A DNA stretch of 64,000 nt from an uncultured Paracoccus sp. (GTDB lineage: Bacteria; Pseudomonadota; Alphaproteobacteria; Rhodobacterales; Rhodobacteraceae): positions 82,638-146,637 of the forward strand of contig NZ_CANKWH010000011.1 of NCBI RefSeq assembly GCF_947487305.1. Direction: 5' to 3'. Under the pieces are notes generated by a model. The model did not search any database and was not told where the DNA came from. It worked only from the letters and a program-made list of their open reading frames with translations. Every line of letters starts with the position of its first letter. Within the stretch, counting starts at the first letter, position 1. The position numbers and the translations under genes are program-made. Positions 1 to 8,661 of the stretch are shown here, in pieces.

Positions 1-1
1 C

Positions 2-481
2 GCCTTCGCCATGGTGCCGCTGACCTGGTGGGTGCTGAACCGCACCCGCTTTGGCCTCCGCCTGCGCGCGGTGGGCGAGAACCCGGCCTCGGTCGATACG
101 GCGGGCGTCTCGGTCACGCGGCTGCGCTATGCCGCCATCGCCATTTGCGGCATCCTCTGCGGCATTGCCGGGGCCTATCTGGCCACCGCGCTGTCCGCCG
201 GTTTCGTCAAGGAAATGACCGCCGGTCGCGGCTTCATCGCCCTTGCCGCGCTGATCTTTGCCAAGTGGCGGCCGTGGAGCGCGCTTGGCGCGACCTTCCT
301 CTTCGGTCTCCTGGAGGCGATCGCCAACCGCTATCCCAATCTGGATCTCGGGATCATCACCATCCCGTCCATGTTCATGAACGCGCTGCCCTATATCCTG
401 ACCGTCATCATTCTGGCGGGCTTTGTCGGCCGCGCCATCCCGCCGCGCGCGGGCGGAGAACCCTATGTCAAAGAGCGCTGA
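2..481 (+). CDS. ABC transporter permease, simple sugar/nucleoside type (5' truncated)
   Basis: This is the C-terminal part of an inner-membrane permease; the frame is open to the left edge, so the start lies outside the window. The visible 159 residues contain the family segment LRAVGENPASVDTAGVSV, followed by hydrophobic helices and a cytoplasmic tail ending GGEPYVKER. The Gly-Glu-Asn-Pro loop is typical of the BPD_transp_2 permeases of Bmp/RbsC-type systems. Its last 17 bases overlap a purine nucleoside phosphorylase gene, which suggests that the transporter imports purine nucleosides for that enzyme. The substrate is inferred from this neighbour only. Confidence 0.85.
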   Translation, partial: AFAMVPLTWWVLNRTRFGLRLRAVGENPASVDTAGVSVTRLRYAAIAICGILCGIAGAYLATALSAGFVKEMTAGRGFIALAALIFAKWRPWSALGATFLFGLLEAIANRYPNLDLGIITIPSMFMNALPYILTVIILAGFVGRAIPPRAGGEPYVKER

Positions 482-1265
482 ACTTGTTGCCCTCATCCGC
501 GAGCGCGCGGGTGAGGACGCCCCCGAATACGGTCTGATCCTCGGCTCGGGCCTTGGTCATATCTCGGGCACGGTGGACGGCGTCGCCATCCCCTATGACG
601 AGCTGCCGGGCTTTCCCCATGCCGGGGTCTCGGGCCATGTGCCGCAACTGGTCATCGGCCAGTTGGAGGGCCGGCGCGTCGCCGTCTTCGGCGGCCGCTC
701 GCATTACTACGAATCCGGCAACCCCGCCGCAATGCGCCTGCCGCTCGAGGTGCTGGCCGGGCTGGGGACCAAGAACCTGCTGCTGACCAATGCCGCCGGT
801 TCGGTGCGCGATGAGATGCCGCCCGGTTCGCTGATGATGCTCTCGGACCATATCAATCTGTCCGGGGCCAACCCGCTGATCGGCGAAAGGACAGATGCGC
901 GGTTCCAGCCGATGACGGATGCGCATGATGAGGGCCTGCGCCAGCGCCTCGCGGCCGCCGCCTTGGCCGAGGGGATCGACCTGCCCGAAGGGGTCTATTG
1001 CTGGTTCTCGGGGCCGAGCTTCGAGACCCCGGCCGAGATCCGCATGACCCGGATCATCGGCGGCGACGCGGTCGGCATGTCGACCGTGCCCGAGATCATC
1101 CTTGGCCGCTTCTTCGGCCTTCGCTGCGCCGCCATCTCGGTCATCACCAATATGGGCGCCGGCATGTCGGATGAATCGCTGAGCCACGAACATACCAAGG
1201 CCATGGCCCCCTTCGGCGCCGCCAAGCTGGAAAAGGTGCTGCGCCGGTTTCTGAGGGACGGCTAG
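465..1265 (+). CDS. Purine nucleoside phosphorylase, trimeric PNP/MTAP family
   Basis: The 266-residue cytosolic enzyme splits purine nucleosides with phosphate into free base and ribose-1-phosphate (salvage). Family signs are the phosphate loop GSGLG at residues 27-31, [18 protein letters not shown] and VGMSTVPE. The start at 465 is chosen because GGAG lies six bases upstream and the product then begins [10 protein letters not shown] as usual for the family; an in-frame ATG at 423 would add 14 residues inside the permease gene. The 17-base overlap with the upstream permease points to translational coupling. Whether it prefers inosine/guanosine or methylthioadenosine cannot be decided by eye. 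Its stop shares the palindrome CTAG with the stop of the convergent gene. Confidence 0.92.
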   Translation: MSKSAELVALIRERAGEDAPEYGLILGSGLGHISGTVDGVAIPYDELPGFPHAGVSGHVPQLVIGQLEGRRVAVFGGRSHYYESGNPAAMRLPLEVLAGLGTKNLLLTNAAGSVRDEMPPGSLMMLSDHINLSGANPLIGERTDARFQPMTDAHDEGLRQRLAAAALAEGIDLPEGVYCWFSGPSFETPAEIRMTRIIGGDAVGMSTVPEIILGRFFGLRCAAISVITNMGAGMSDESLSHEHTKAMAPFGAAKLEKVLRRFLRDG

Positions 1266-2152
1266 GCGGTCAGGTATTTGTTGAACCAATCCACCGTCCG
1301 CTGCCAGGACAGGTCGGCCGCTGCCTGATCGAAACGCGGCGTCGAATCATTGTGGAAACCGTGATTCACCCCCGGATAGATATGGCCCTCATAGGTCTTG
1401 CCGGCGGCCTTCAGCGCCTCCTCATAGGCCGGCCAGCCCTCGTTGATGCGCTCGTCGAGTTCCGCATAGTGCAGGAGCAACGGCGCTTCGATCTTCGCCA
1501 CATCCTCGATGGCCGCCTGCCGCCCGTAATAGGGGACCGAGGCGGCAAGCTCGGGATAGGCGACGGCCAGCGCGTTGCAGACGCCGCCGCCATAGCAAAA
1601 GCCCACCGCGCCGACCTTGCCGGTCGAATCCTCGCGCCCCATCAGATGCTCGGCCCCGGCGAAGAAATCGTTCATCAGTTTCGTCGGATCGACCGTCTGC
1701 TGCAACTCGCGCCCCTCGGCATCATTGCCAGGATAGCCCCCGACCGAGGTCAGCCCGTCCGGGGCCAGCGCCATGAACCCGGCCTTGGCCAGCCGCCGCG
1801 CCACATCCTCGATATAGGGGTTCAGTCCGCGATTCTCGTGCACCACCAGCACCGCCGGCAGCGGCCCCTCGGCCCCCGCAGGCCGCACCAGGTAGCCGCG
1901 CACCGTGCCATTTCCGTTGGGGCTGTCATAGGTGATGTATTCGGGCAGGATGGTCTCGTCGTTGAAATTCACCTGCTGGGCCATGGCGTAGTTCGGGCTC
2001 ATCATCTGCAACAGCCCCACCGCCGTCACGCCACCCACGGCGAATTTCGCCGCCCGGTCCAGAAACTCGCGCTTGGTAATCATCCCATGGGCGTAATAGT
2101 CGTAAAGCTCGAGCAGTTCCTGATCGAAATCCTTCGCCGTCATCCGGTTCAT
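1262..2152 (-). CDS. Dienelactone hydrolase family protein, exported
   Basis: An alpha/beta hydrolase of 296 residues. The DLH triad is visible as Cys186 in GFCYGGG, Asp233 in AELDERI and His264 in GVNHGF. The first 60 residues are a long N-terminal region ([15 protein letters not shown] followed by a hydrophobic stretch and AMAQQ), which resembles a Tat-like export signal and is common in this subfamily. The start at 2152 has GGAGGG seven bases upstream; a longer form starting at 2167 is less likely. The substrate is unknown: members of the family open lactones or hydrolyse esters. It is convergent with the phosphorylase and overlaps it by four bases. Confidence 0.88.
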   Translation of the reverse strand: MNRMTAKDFDQELLELYDYYAHGMITKREFLDRAAKFAVGGVTAVGLLQMMSPNYAMAQQVNFNDETILPEYITYDSPNGNGTVRGYLVRPAGAEGPLPAVLVVHENRGLNPYIEDVARRLAKAGFMALAPDGLTSVGGYPGNDAEGRELQQTVDPTKLMNDFFAGAEHLMGREDSTGKVGAVGFCYGGGVCNALAVAYPELAASVPYYGRQAAIEDVAKIEAPLLLHYAELDERINEGWPAYEEALKAAGKTYEGHIYPGVNHGFHNDSTPRFDQAAADLSWQRTVDWFNKYLTA

Positions 2153-2271
2153 ATCCGCACCCTCCATCGCTTTTCCCGTGGAAAGTGTATGTCGGCTTCG
2201 CGCCGCACCCGTTCACAATCGGGCGACCTCGGCCTTGGATATTCACAAATGACCCACCCAGGGCGAATAGG

Positions 2272-3324
2272 TCAGCTCACGGTCCCGGCCAGCGCCGCCT
2301 CGACGCGGCTGGCGGCCGCCTCCAGATCGTCGAGGCTGTCCAGCGCCACCACGGCCTTCTCCCGCTCGGCATAGCGGCTGCGATGCTTCAGGTAGCGCGG
2401 GTCGTAATGGTCGCGCATCAGCCCCTCGGCCAGCGCCGCCCAAGCTCCGGCCTGCGCCTGAGCCAGCCACGACTCGATCCGTTCCGCCGGGTGCAGCGGT
2501 GCCAGCGCGGCAAGGATGGCTTCGAGACGCGCCGGATCGGCCACCACATCGGCATAGTCGCGGGCCGAATAGGCGGCGCGGGCAGTCACCGGCACATCAA
2601 GCCGGATGCGCGGGGCAGCGCAAAGCGCCTGCCACATCATCTTGGGCACGGTGATCTCGCCGATGCGGCTGCTTTCGGCCTCGACCAGCACCGGGCGGGC
2701 CGGGTCCAGCGCCTCGAGCGCCAAGGCCAGCCGCCCCTCGAAAGCCTTCTGGCTGGGCTGGCCACCTTCCATCGCGCCGAACAGGCTGCCGCGATGCCGG
2801 GCCAGCCCCTCGAGATCGATCACCTGATGGCCAAGCGCGGCCAGCCGGCCCAGAATGGCGGTCTTGGCGCTGCCGGTATTGCCGTCGATCACGATGACCG
2901 GCGATGGCACGAGCTTCTCCTGAACCCGCTCGACCACCAGCCGCCGCCAGCTTTTATAGCCGCCCTCCACCAGTTCCACCCGCCAGCCGATCTGCGACAG
3001 GATCGAGGCGAAGGACCCCGACCGCTGCCCGCCCCGCCAGCAATAGACCAGCGGTCGCCAGCTGCCGGGACGATCCGCCAGTGGTCCGGAAATATGGCGC
3101 GCGGCATTCGCGGCGACCAGAGCGGCGCCCAGCTTGCGGGCGTCGAAGGGAGAAACCTGCTTGTAGATGGTGCCGACCCGCGCCCGCTCGGCATCATCCA
3201 GCACCGGCAGGTTGATCGCGCCGGGCAGGTGATCCTCGGCGAATTCGGCGGGGGATCGCACGTCGATGATGTCGTCGAACCCCGCGCGGGCGGGGTGCGA
3301 CACATCGCTGAGCCGGAGGGCCAA
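2272..3324 (-). CDS. mnmH: tRNA 2-selenouridine synthase
   Basis: The 350-residue enzyme has an N-terminal rhodanese domain with the active Cys95 in VYCWRGGQRSG, then a P-loop domain with Walker A GNTGSAKT at about 149-156. MnmH (SelU/YbbB) geranylates and then selenates 2-thiouridine at the wobble base of certain tRNAs, using selenophosphate. Translation appears to begin at TTG 3324, only one base after the stop of the upstream L,D-transpeptidase gene, so the two are probably cotranscribed. The selenophosphate synthase SelD needed for the reaction is not in the window. Confidence 0.93.
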   Translation of the reverse strand: MALRLSDVSHPARAGFDDIIDVRSPAEFAEDHLPGAINLPVLDDAERARVGTIYKQVSPFDARKLGAALVAANAARHISGPLADRPGSWRPLVYCWRGGQRSGSFASILSQIGWRVELVEGGYKSWRRLVVERVQEKLVPSPVIVIDGNTGSAKTAILGRLAALGHQVIDLEGLARHRGSLFGAMEGGQPSQKAFEGRLALALEALDPARPVLVEAESSRIGEITVPKMMWQALCAAPRIRLDVPVTARAAYSARDYADVVADPARLEAILAALAPLHPAERIESWLAQAQAGAWAALAEGLMRDHYDPRYLKHRSRYAEREKAVVALDSLDDLEAAASRVEAALAGTVS

Positions 3325-3325
3325 G

Positions 3326-3904
3326 TCAGTAGACGTAGACGGGGGTGCCGATCGGGATCTGGTCGTAGAGGCTCATCACCGCCTCGTTGCGCATCCTGAG
3401 GCAGCCATTGCTGACCGCGCGGCCGATCGAGCCGGGCTCGGTCGTGCCGTGGATGCGGATCGCAGTGTCCTGACCATTGGCGTTGTAGAGATAGAGCGCG
3501 CGGGCCCCCAGCGGGTTGCTGGGGCCGCCGGGCATGCCGTTCTCGTATTTCTTGTATGCGGCCGGGTTGCGCTTGATCATGTCGGGCGTGGGCTTCCAGC
3601 TGGGCCATTCGGTCTTCCGGCCGACGGTCGCGCGGCCCTTCCAGACCAGTTCGTCCTTGCCGACGGCCACGCCATAACGGACCGCCCGGCCCGGGGCGAT
3701 GACGTGATAGAGGAAGAAATCCTTGCTGACCACGACGATACTGCCCACCTCGAACCCGTCGCGGATGGCGACCTCGGTCGGGGCATAGGGGTCGCGGGTG
3801 GCGGTCTGGGTCACTTGCGGGGCAGCGGGCGCAGCCTGCGCCAGCACCAGCGAGGGCGCGGCGATCAGCGGCAGGGCCAGCGAAATCATCTGTCGGCGGT
3901 TCAT
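3326..3904 (-). CDS. L,D-transpeptidase (YkuD domain), exported
   Basis: A 192-residue periplasmic enzyme that forms 3-3 cross-links in peptidoglycan or anchors proteins to it. The N-terminus MNRRQMISLALPL...LVLAQA is a signal peptide with a twin Arg. The YkuD catalytic region is HGTTEPGSIGRAVSNGCLRM, with the His and the nucleophilic Cys in the expected order. The start at 3904 is chosen because it places the signal peptide at the N-terminus; an upstream ATG at 3955 adds 17 polar residues. A sigma-70-like promoter is visible 38-65 bases upstream. Confidence 0.92.
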   Translation of the reverse strand: MNRRQMISLALPLIAAPSLVLAQAAPAAPQVTQTATRDPYAPTEVAIRDGFEVGSIVVVSKDFFLYHVIAPGRAVRYGVAVGKDELVWKGRATVGRKTEWPSWKPTPDMIKRNPAAYKKYENGMPGGPSNPLGARALYLYNANGQDTAIRIHGTTEPGSIGRAVSNGCLRMRNEAVMSLYDQIPIGTPVYVY

Positions 3905-3941
3905 GAGATGGGAATCCTGTAACTGCTCGGTTTGGCCTTTC

Positions 3942-3969
3942 TCTATATGTTCCATGGCCAGAATGGCAA
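3942..3969 (-). promoter_or_regulatory. Sigma-70-like promoter for the L,D-transpeptidase/mnmH unit
   Basis: On the minus strand TTGCCA (3964-3969) is followed after 16 bases by TATAGA (3942-3947). Five of six and four of six positions match the consensus. Transcription would start near 3935, about 31 bases before the start codon. Confidence 0.5.
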
Positions 3970-4270
3970 TTCAATCCGACGCGAGGCATTTGCATCACCT
4001 TGACGCAGCGACCTCTAGGCCACATCTCTTGGTCATGGACAGCGCCTTCGCCCCTCATCGCGGCCCCGCGCCGCGCAAAGCCAGAACCCGCCCCGCGCAT
4101 CTCTGCCGGGGCCGGGGCGGGCGGGGTTGTCGTTGTCACATGGCGGCGCGGCCTCGGCTGTTCCGCGCGGCGCCTGCGCATCCGGACCTGCCGCCCCTGC
4201 GGCTGTCCCTGCCGCAGCCCCTGGAGACTGCCGCCGTCCTGACACCGCGCCGCCCGCAGGCGCCCCCGAT

Positions 4271-4309
4271 CCTGTTCGCTGAACCCCCTTTCAACGGATT
4301 CAGAACAGG
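4271..4309 (+). promoter_or_regulatory. Inverted repeat in the copA leader covering the ribosome binding site
   Basis: CCTGTTC (4271-4277) pairs with GAACAGG (4303-4309); after a two-base bulge the arms extend by TGAA (4280-4283) and TTCA (4299-4302). The right arm contains the copA Shine-Dalgarno AGGA (4307-4310). It could be an RNA hairpin limiting translation or a DNA site for a copper regulator; the sequence does not tell which. Confidence 0.45.
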
Positions 4310-4317
4310 ACAACCCC

Positions 4318-6597
4318 ATGTCATCCGCAACTGACGCCCACCGTCACCACGGCACCCACCCGCAGCGGTCCCTGACCGCGAACCACACCACGCTGAAGAT
4401 CGAAGGCATGAGCTGTGCGTCCTGCACCGGCCGGGTCGAGCGCGCCCTGACCGCCCTGCCCGGCGTCGAGGCGGCCTCGGTGAACCTTGCCACCGGCCGC
4501 GCCGAGGTGACGCACAGCGCCGCCGTCTCGGCCGAGGCCTTGGCGCAGACCGTAACCGCCAAGGGCTATCCAGCCCAGCCCCGCACCGCCGATGCCGATC
4601 CCCATGCCGATCACCTGCATCATGACGAGGATGCGGCGACGCTGCGCCGCAACTTCCTCATCGCGCTGGCGCTGACCCTGCCCGTGTTCATCCTCGAGAT
4701 GGGCGGCCATATCGTTCCGGCGCTGCATCACTGGCTTTACATGACCATCGGCACCCAGCCCCTATGGCTGGCCGAGATGGCGCTGACCACCCTCGTGCTC
4801 GCCTTTCCGGGCCGGGTGTTCTTCCGCATCGGCATCCCCGCGCTTTTGCGGGCCGCGCCCGAGATGAACAGCCTCGTGGCGCTGGGGGCCGGGGCGGCGT
4901 TCCTTTATTCCTCGGTCGTGACGCTGGCCCCTGCCCTGCTGCCGGAAAGCGCCCGTCATGTCTATTTCGAGGCGGCAGCGGTCATCGTCACGCTGATCCT
5001 CTTGGGCCGCTGGCTCGAGGCGCGGGCCAAGGGTCAGGCCGGCGCGGCGATCCGGCGGCTGGTGGAGCTGGCGCCCGATCATGCCATCGTCTTGCGCGAT
5101 GGGGTCGAAGCGCGGGTGGCCGTGTCCGATCTTCACCCCGGCGATCTGGTGCGGCTGGCACCGGGTGAGCGGGTGGCAGTGGATGGCCAGATCACCGAGG
5201 GCCACGGGCTGATCGACGAATCCATGCTGACCGGCGAGCCGGTGCCGGTGGCGAAGACCACTGGCGATCCGGTGACGGGCGGCACGGTCAATGTCACATC
5301 GGCGCTGACCTACCGCGTCACCGCGACCGGGGCCGATACCGCGCTGGCGCGGATCGTCCGTATGGTCGAGGATGCGCAGGCGGCGAAGCTGCCGGTGCAG
5401 GCGCTGGTGGACCAGATCACCCGGGTCTTTGTCCCGGTGGTCATCGGCCTCGCGATCCTGACTTTCGCCCTGTGGCTGATCTTCGGCCCCGGACTTGCCC
5501 CGGCCTTCGTCGCCGCCGTCGCCGTCCTGATCATCGCCTGTCCCTGTGCGATGGGGCTGGCCGTGCCGGTCTCGATCATGGTGGGCACCGGGCGGGGCGC
5601 GGAACTGGGCGTGCTCTTCCGTCGCGGCGATGCGCTGCAACGGCTGGCCGAGGCCCGAATCGTCGCCTTCGACAAGACCGGCACGCTGACCAAGGGCACC
5701 CCGGCGCTGACCACGATGGCGACCGAGGGTATCACCGAGGACGAGGCGCTGCGCCTGACCGCAGCTGCCGAGTCGCGGTCGGAACATCCGCTGGCGGCGG
5801 CGCTGGTCAATGCGGCGCGCGAGCGCGGCCTGACCCTGCCAGAAGCCAATGGCGTCACCGCCAATGCCGGGCGCGGGCTTTCCGCAGAGGTCGAGGGCAA
5901 GCGCCTTTTGATCGGCAATCGCCGCGCTCTCGAGGAGACCGGGATCGATCTGGCCCCCGCGCTGATCGACCGCGCCGCTGAATGGTCCGCGAACGGTGCA
6001 ACCCCGGTGCATCTGGCCGTCGATGGCCGTCACGTCGCGGCCTTCGCGCTGGCCGATCCGATCCGTGAGGGCTCGGTATCGACCATCGCGGCGCTGCATG
6101 GTCTGGGGACCCAGACGGTGATGATCTCGGGCGATACGCAGGCCACGGCGGATGCGGTGGGACGTCAGCTGGGGATCGACCGGGTGATCGGCGGCGTGCT
6201 GCCAGATGGCAAGCTCAAGGCGGTGCGCGAGATGGGCAAGGGCTCGGTCTTCGTCGGCGACGGCATCAATGATGCGCCGGCGCTCGCGGCGGCCGATACC
6301 GGCATTGCCATCGGCACCGGCACCGATGTCGCCATCGAATCGGCCGATGCGGTGCTGATCGGCGGCGATCCGGCGGGCGTCGTCACCGCCATCCGGCTCA
6401 GCCGGTCGGTGATGCGCAATATCCGCCAGAACCTGTTCTGGGCCTTCGCCTATAACGCCGCGCTGATCCCGGTGGCGATGGGGGCGCTGGTGCCCCTTGG
6501 CGGGCCGCAACTGTCTCCGATGCTGGGCGCGGGGGCGATGGCGCTGTCCTCGGTCTTCGTGGTCAGCAATGCCCTGCGGCTGAAGCGGGCGCCGTGA
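4318..6597 (+). CDS. copA: Copper-exporting P1B-type ATPase
   Basis: The 759-residue inner-membrane pump exports Cu(I) with ATP. In order: a His-rich N-terminus, one heavy-metal domain with MSCASC at 31-36, a second His-rich stretch (HADHLHHDED, about 96-105), transmembrane helices, TGEP at 305-308, the metal-channel motif CPC at 408-410, the phosphorylation site DKTGT at 452-456, the SEHP nucleotide-binding motif, and GDGIND at 647-652. The CPC and His/Cys pattern is that of copper/silver pumps. AGGA lies seven bases before the ATG. It overlaps the next gene by four bases (GTGA). The convergent PCuAC chaperone gene and its partner suggest a local copper-handling island. Confidence 0.95.
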   Translation: MSSATDAHRHHGTHPQRSLTANHTTLKIEGMSCASCTGRVERALTALPGVEAASVNLATGRAEVTHSAAVSAEALAQTVTAKGYPAQPRTADADPHADHLHHDEDAATLRRNFLIALALTLPVFILEMGGHIVPALHHWLYMTIGTQPLWLAEMALTTLVLAFPGRVFFRIGIPALLRAAPEMNSLVALGAGAAFLYSSVVTLAPALLPESARHVYFEAAAVIVTLILLGRWLEARAKGQAGAAIRRLVELAPDHAIVLRDGVEARVAVSDLHPGDLVRLAPGERVAVDGQITEGHGLIDESMLTGEPVPVAKTTGDPVTGGTVNVTSALTYRVTATGADTALARIVRMVEDAQAAKLPVQALVDQITRVFVPVVIGLAILTFALWLIFGPGLAPAFVAAVAVLIIACPCAMGLAVPVSIMVGTGRGAELGVLFRRGDALQRLAEARIVAFDKTGTLTKGTPALTTMATEGITEDEALRLTAAAESRSEHPLAAALVNAARERGLTLPEANGVTANAGRGLSAEVEGKRLLIGNRRALEETGIDLAPALIDRAAEWSANGATPVHLAVDGRHVAAFALADPIREGSVSTIAALHGLGTQTVMISGDTQATADAVGRQLGIDRVIGGVLPDGKLKAVREMGKGSVFVGDGINDAPALAAADTGIAIGTGTDVAIESADAVLIGGDPAGVVTAIRLSRSVMRNIRQNLFWAFAYNAALIPVAMGALVPLGGPQLSPMLGAGAMALSSVFVVSNALRLKRAP

Positions 6598-7247
6598 TCG
6601 GGCGAAGGGCACTTCTGGCGGGGGCCGCTCTCTGGCCCCTTGCCGCATGGACCCAAGCAGCACGGGCCGAGACCGGGCCGCGCATCCTCGCATTCGGGGA
6701 CAGCCTGACGGCGGGCTATGGCCTGCCGGCCAGCAAGGGGCTGGTGCCGATGCTGCAGGACTGGCTGGTCGCCCGCAGCACGCCCGCCCGCATCGTCAAT
6801 CGCGGCCTGTCGGGTGACACCACCTATGGCGGTCGCGTCCGCATCCACTGGGCGCTGCGGGGCGGGGCCGATGCGGTGATCGTACAACTGGGCGGCAATG
6901 ACATGCTGCTGGGCTGGTCCCCGGCGCAGGCCGAGGCCAATCTGGACGCGATCCTGACCACCGCAGGGGCCAAGGACCGCCCGCTGCTGCTGGTCGGCAT
7001 CCATGCGCCGGGCAGGCGGCAGGACTGGCGCCGGGGCTGGGCCGGGATCTGGCCGCGACTGGCTGCGCGCCATGACGCCCTGCTGCTGCCCGATCTCTAT
7101 GCCCCGCTGGCGGCGATCCCGGCAGGCGAGCGCAAGCCTTTCCTGCTGGACGATGGCATCCACCCATCGGCCAAAGGGGTGGAGTTGCTGGTCGGCCATC
7201 TGGGCCCGCAGGTGCAGGCCCTGATCGCGCGGGTCAGCGCGAGTTAG
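6594..7247 (+). CDS. SGNH/GDSL hydrolase, TesA-like arylesterase, exported
   Basis: The 217-residue protein has a signal peptide ending near AARAE and the SGNH blocks: GDSLTAG (nucleophile Ser37), the Gly of NRGLSGDT, GGND, and DGIHP with the catalytic Asp and His. TesA-type enzymes hydrolyse acyl-thioesters, aryl esters or lysophospholipids in the periplasm. The start is GTG at 6594, overlapping the copA stop by four bases, so translation is probably coupled. The link to copper is positional only. Confidence 0.9.
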   Translation: MIGRRALLAGAALWPLAAWTQAARAETGPRILAFGDSLTAGYGLPASKGLVPMLQDWLVARSTPARIVNRGLSGDTTYGGRVRIHWALRGGADAVIVQLGGNDMLLGWSPAQAEANLDAILTTAGAKDRPLLLVGIHAPGRRQDWRRGWAGIWPRLAARHDALLLPDLYAPLAAIPAGERKPFLLDDGIHPSAKGVELLVGHLGPQVQALIARVSAS

Positions 7248-7744
7248 TTGCCGGCAGGGGCGCCGTGATCCATTTTACCATGGTCCATCTGGCTGTGATC
7301 CATGCCACCCGCCGCTTCGGGCTGGCGGTCATTGTCCACCGGAACCTCGACATCGAGGCTGCCGCAAATCCCGAGATCCAGCGCCAGTTTGACACCCGCG
7401 CCGTTCTCCAGCGGCTCGGTCAGCCCCATCAGCATGACATGATCGCCGCCCCGCGCCAGCGCATGGCTGGCCCCCGGCGCGATCTCGATCCCGCCCTCGA
7501 TCGGGCCCATCTTCATGACACCATCGGCCTCTTGATGACTGTGCAGCTCTACCTTGGCGGCGGCATCCGAGCTGACCCCCTGCAGAGTGCAGGCGGTGGT
7601 GCCATGGTTCTCGATCACCATGAAGGCGGCGCCGGATTTCGGGTTCGAGGCCCGGGCATAGGCGTCATGGGCCATCAACCCGTCCTGCGCCATGGCCGCC
7701 AGCGGCAGCAGCGCCGCAGCAGCGGCGAGAAGTGCGATCTTCAT
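7244..7744 (-). CDS. Copper chaperone PCu(A)C family, periplasmic
   Basis: A 166-residue protein with a signal peptide (cleavage near AAMAQ). The PCu(A)C copper site is visible: LHSHQEADGVMKM and, after a spacer, GDHVMLMGL, giving the His/Met ligand pattern of the family. It has a Met/His-rich tail (GGMDHSQMDHGKMDHG), a feature of the longer PCu(A)C proteins. These proteins carry Cu(I) in the periplasm, often to the CuA site of cytochrome oxidase. It lies 41 bases behind a small secreted protein gene on the same strand and is convergent with the SGNH hydrolase, overlapping it by four bases. Confidence 0.92.
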   Translation of the reverse strand: MKIALLAAAAALLPLAAMAQDGLMAHDAYARASNPKSGAAFMVIENHGTTACTLQGVSSDAAAKVELHSHQEADGVMKMGPIEGGIEIAPGASHALARGGDHVMLMGLTEPLENGAGVKLALDLGICGSLDVEVPVDNDRQPEAAGGMDHSQMDHGKMDHGAPAGN

Positions 7745-7785
7745 TCAATCAGTCCTTGTCGTGAGTTCGTCTCTGGTCGCGAAGA

Positions 7786-8115
7786 TCAGACCGAAGGCGG
7801 ATCGCGCGCCTGTGCCAAGACTGGCGCGACCGGTTGGCCGTGGAGGACAAAAGGATCAAAACGCGCCGACAGGTTGCGCGGCGCAGGATCGGCGGCGGGG
7901 TCGGAATCGGAAAGCGCGGCCAGAAGCGCAAGCGCCATGTCGGGGCAGAAATAGGGACTTTCGACCGGCGCGCCATCGGGACCGTAGACCACGACCACTG
8001 CATGACCGGTGCAGAGGACCAGCCGCTCGCCGATCTGCGCCTGCCCCCGCGCCGCAGCCAGCGCATGGCCGGTCAGCAGGACCGAAAGGATCAGGATCAG
8101 GCAAATCAGGCGCAT
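7786..8115 (-). CDS. Small secreted protein of unknown function, upstream of the PCu(A)C gene
   Basis: I do not recognise this 109-residue protein. It begins with a clear signal peptide (MRLICLILILSVLLTGHALA). The mature part has two cysteines, one in LVLCTGHAV and one in YFCPDMA, a His next to the first, and a Pro/Asp-rich C-terminus. Cys, His and Met residues near each other and the position 41 bases ahead of a copper chaperone gene suggest a metal-related periplasmic role, but this is inference. An overlapping frame (7749-8066) on the same strand lacks a signal peptide and is rejected. Confidence 0.7.
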   Translation of the reverse strand: MRLICLILILSVLLTGHALAAARGQAQIGERLVLCTGHAVVVVYGPDGAPVESPYFCPDMALALLAALSDSDPAADPAPRNLSARFDPFVLHGQPVAPVLAQARDPPSV

Positions 8116-8192
8116 GGCCGGGACCCTAGCGCCCTCGCACCGAGGCTACAGCAGGCTTCCTGTCGCAGCGGCGATGCCGAGATCACAAACGC

Positions 8193-8218
8193 AAAAGCCC
8201 CGCCGTCACGGGCGGGGC
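8193..8218 (-). terminator. Rho-independent terminator of rpmB
   Basis: GCCCCGCC (8197-8204) pairs perfectly with GGCGGGGC (8211-8218) around a six-base loop. Read on the minus strand the hairpin is followed by TTTT (8193-8196). It lies 25 bases after the rpmB stop codon. Confidence 0.85.
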
Positions 8219-8242
8219 GCAATGCGCGGCATTGACCGGGGA

Positions 8243-8539
8243 TCAGGCCAGTTCGGCCGGACCCTCTTTCTTGGCGATCTCGCGCTTGATCTTGCGCGCA
8301 CGATCCGACAGCTCGATATCCTTGGCTTTCGCCAGGAAGGCGTCCAGACCGCCACGGTGGTCAACCGAGCGCAGGGCTGCAGCCGAGATCCGCAGAGAAT
8401 AGGTCTTGCCCATCTTCTCCGATGTCAGCGAGACATCGTTCAGGTTGGGCAGAAACCGACGCCGGGTCTTGTTGTTGGCGTGGCTGACATTGTTGCCGGT
8501 CATCGGGCCTTTGCCGGTCAGTTCGCAGACGCGCGACAT
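8243..8539 (-). CDS. rpmB: 50S ribosomal protein L28
   Basis: The 98-residue basic protein begins [20 protein letters not shown], the signature of L28, and has the alphaproteobacterial length. The start at 8539 is the ATG of this conserved N-terminus; a longer frame to 8833 is read-through of upstream DNA. It forms a single-gene unit between two terminator hairpins on the same strand. Confidence 0.97.
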   Translation of the reverse strand: MSRVCELTGKGPMTGNNVSHANNKTRRRFLPNLNDVSLTSEKMGKTYSLRISAAALRSVDHRGGLDAFLAKAKDIELSDRARKIKREIAKKEGPAELA

Positions 8540-8598
8540 GGTCGTATTCCTTCGTTGCAGCTCGGGCGGCCCGGTCGGCGCGCCGCCCCAATGTGAAA

Positions 8599-8619
8599 GG
8601 GCGCCGCTAGGCAGCGCCC
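8599..8619 (-). terminator. Terminator behind the ada/PEP-mutase-family unit, upstream of rpmB
   Basis: On the minus strand GGGCGCTGCCTAGCGGCGCCC folds into a nine-pair stem (one T-G pair) with a three-base loop and is followed by CTTTCAC. It stands between the stop at 8662 and rpmB. The T run is short, so termination may be partial. Confidence 0.6.
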
Positions 8620-8661
8620 GAAATTCCGTTCGCGGGTGATTAGTCCCTTGCGCGGCGGGCG

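Larger units (their letters stand above)
3905..4317. other. Intergenic region of 413 bases without a convincing gene
   Basis: The region separates the divergent L,D-transpeptidase and copA genes. The left part holds the transpeptidase promoter and the right end holds the copA leader with an inverted repeat. Short open frames on both strands are Pro/Arg/Gly-rich translations of GC-rich DNA without ribosome binding sites. No RNA gene was recognised. Confidence 0.6.

Noticed and set aside
4000..4245. Short open frames on both strands between the transpeptidase and copA genes
   Set aside because: They are Pro/Arg/Gly-rich, overlap each other on opposite strands and lack ribosome binding sites; typical chance frames of GC-rich DNA.
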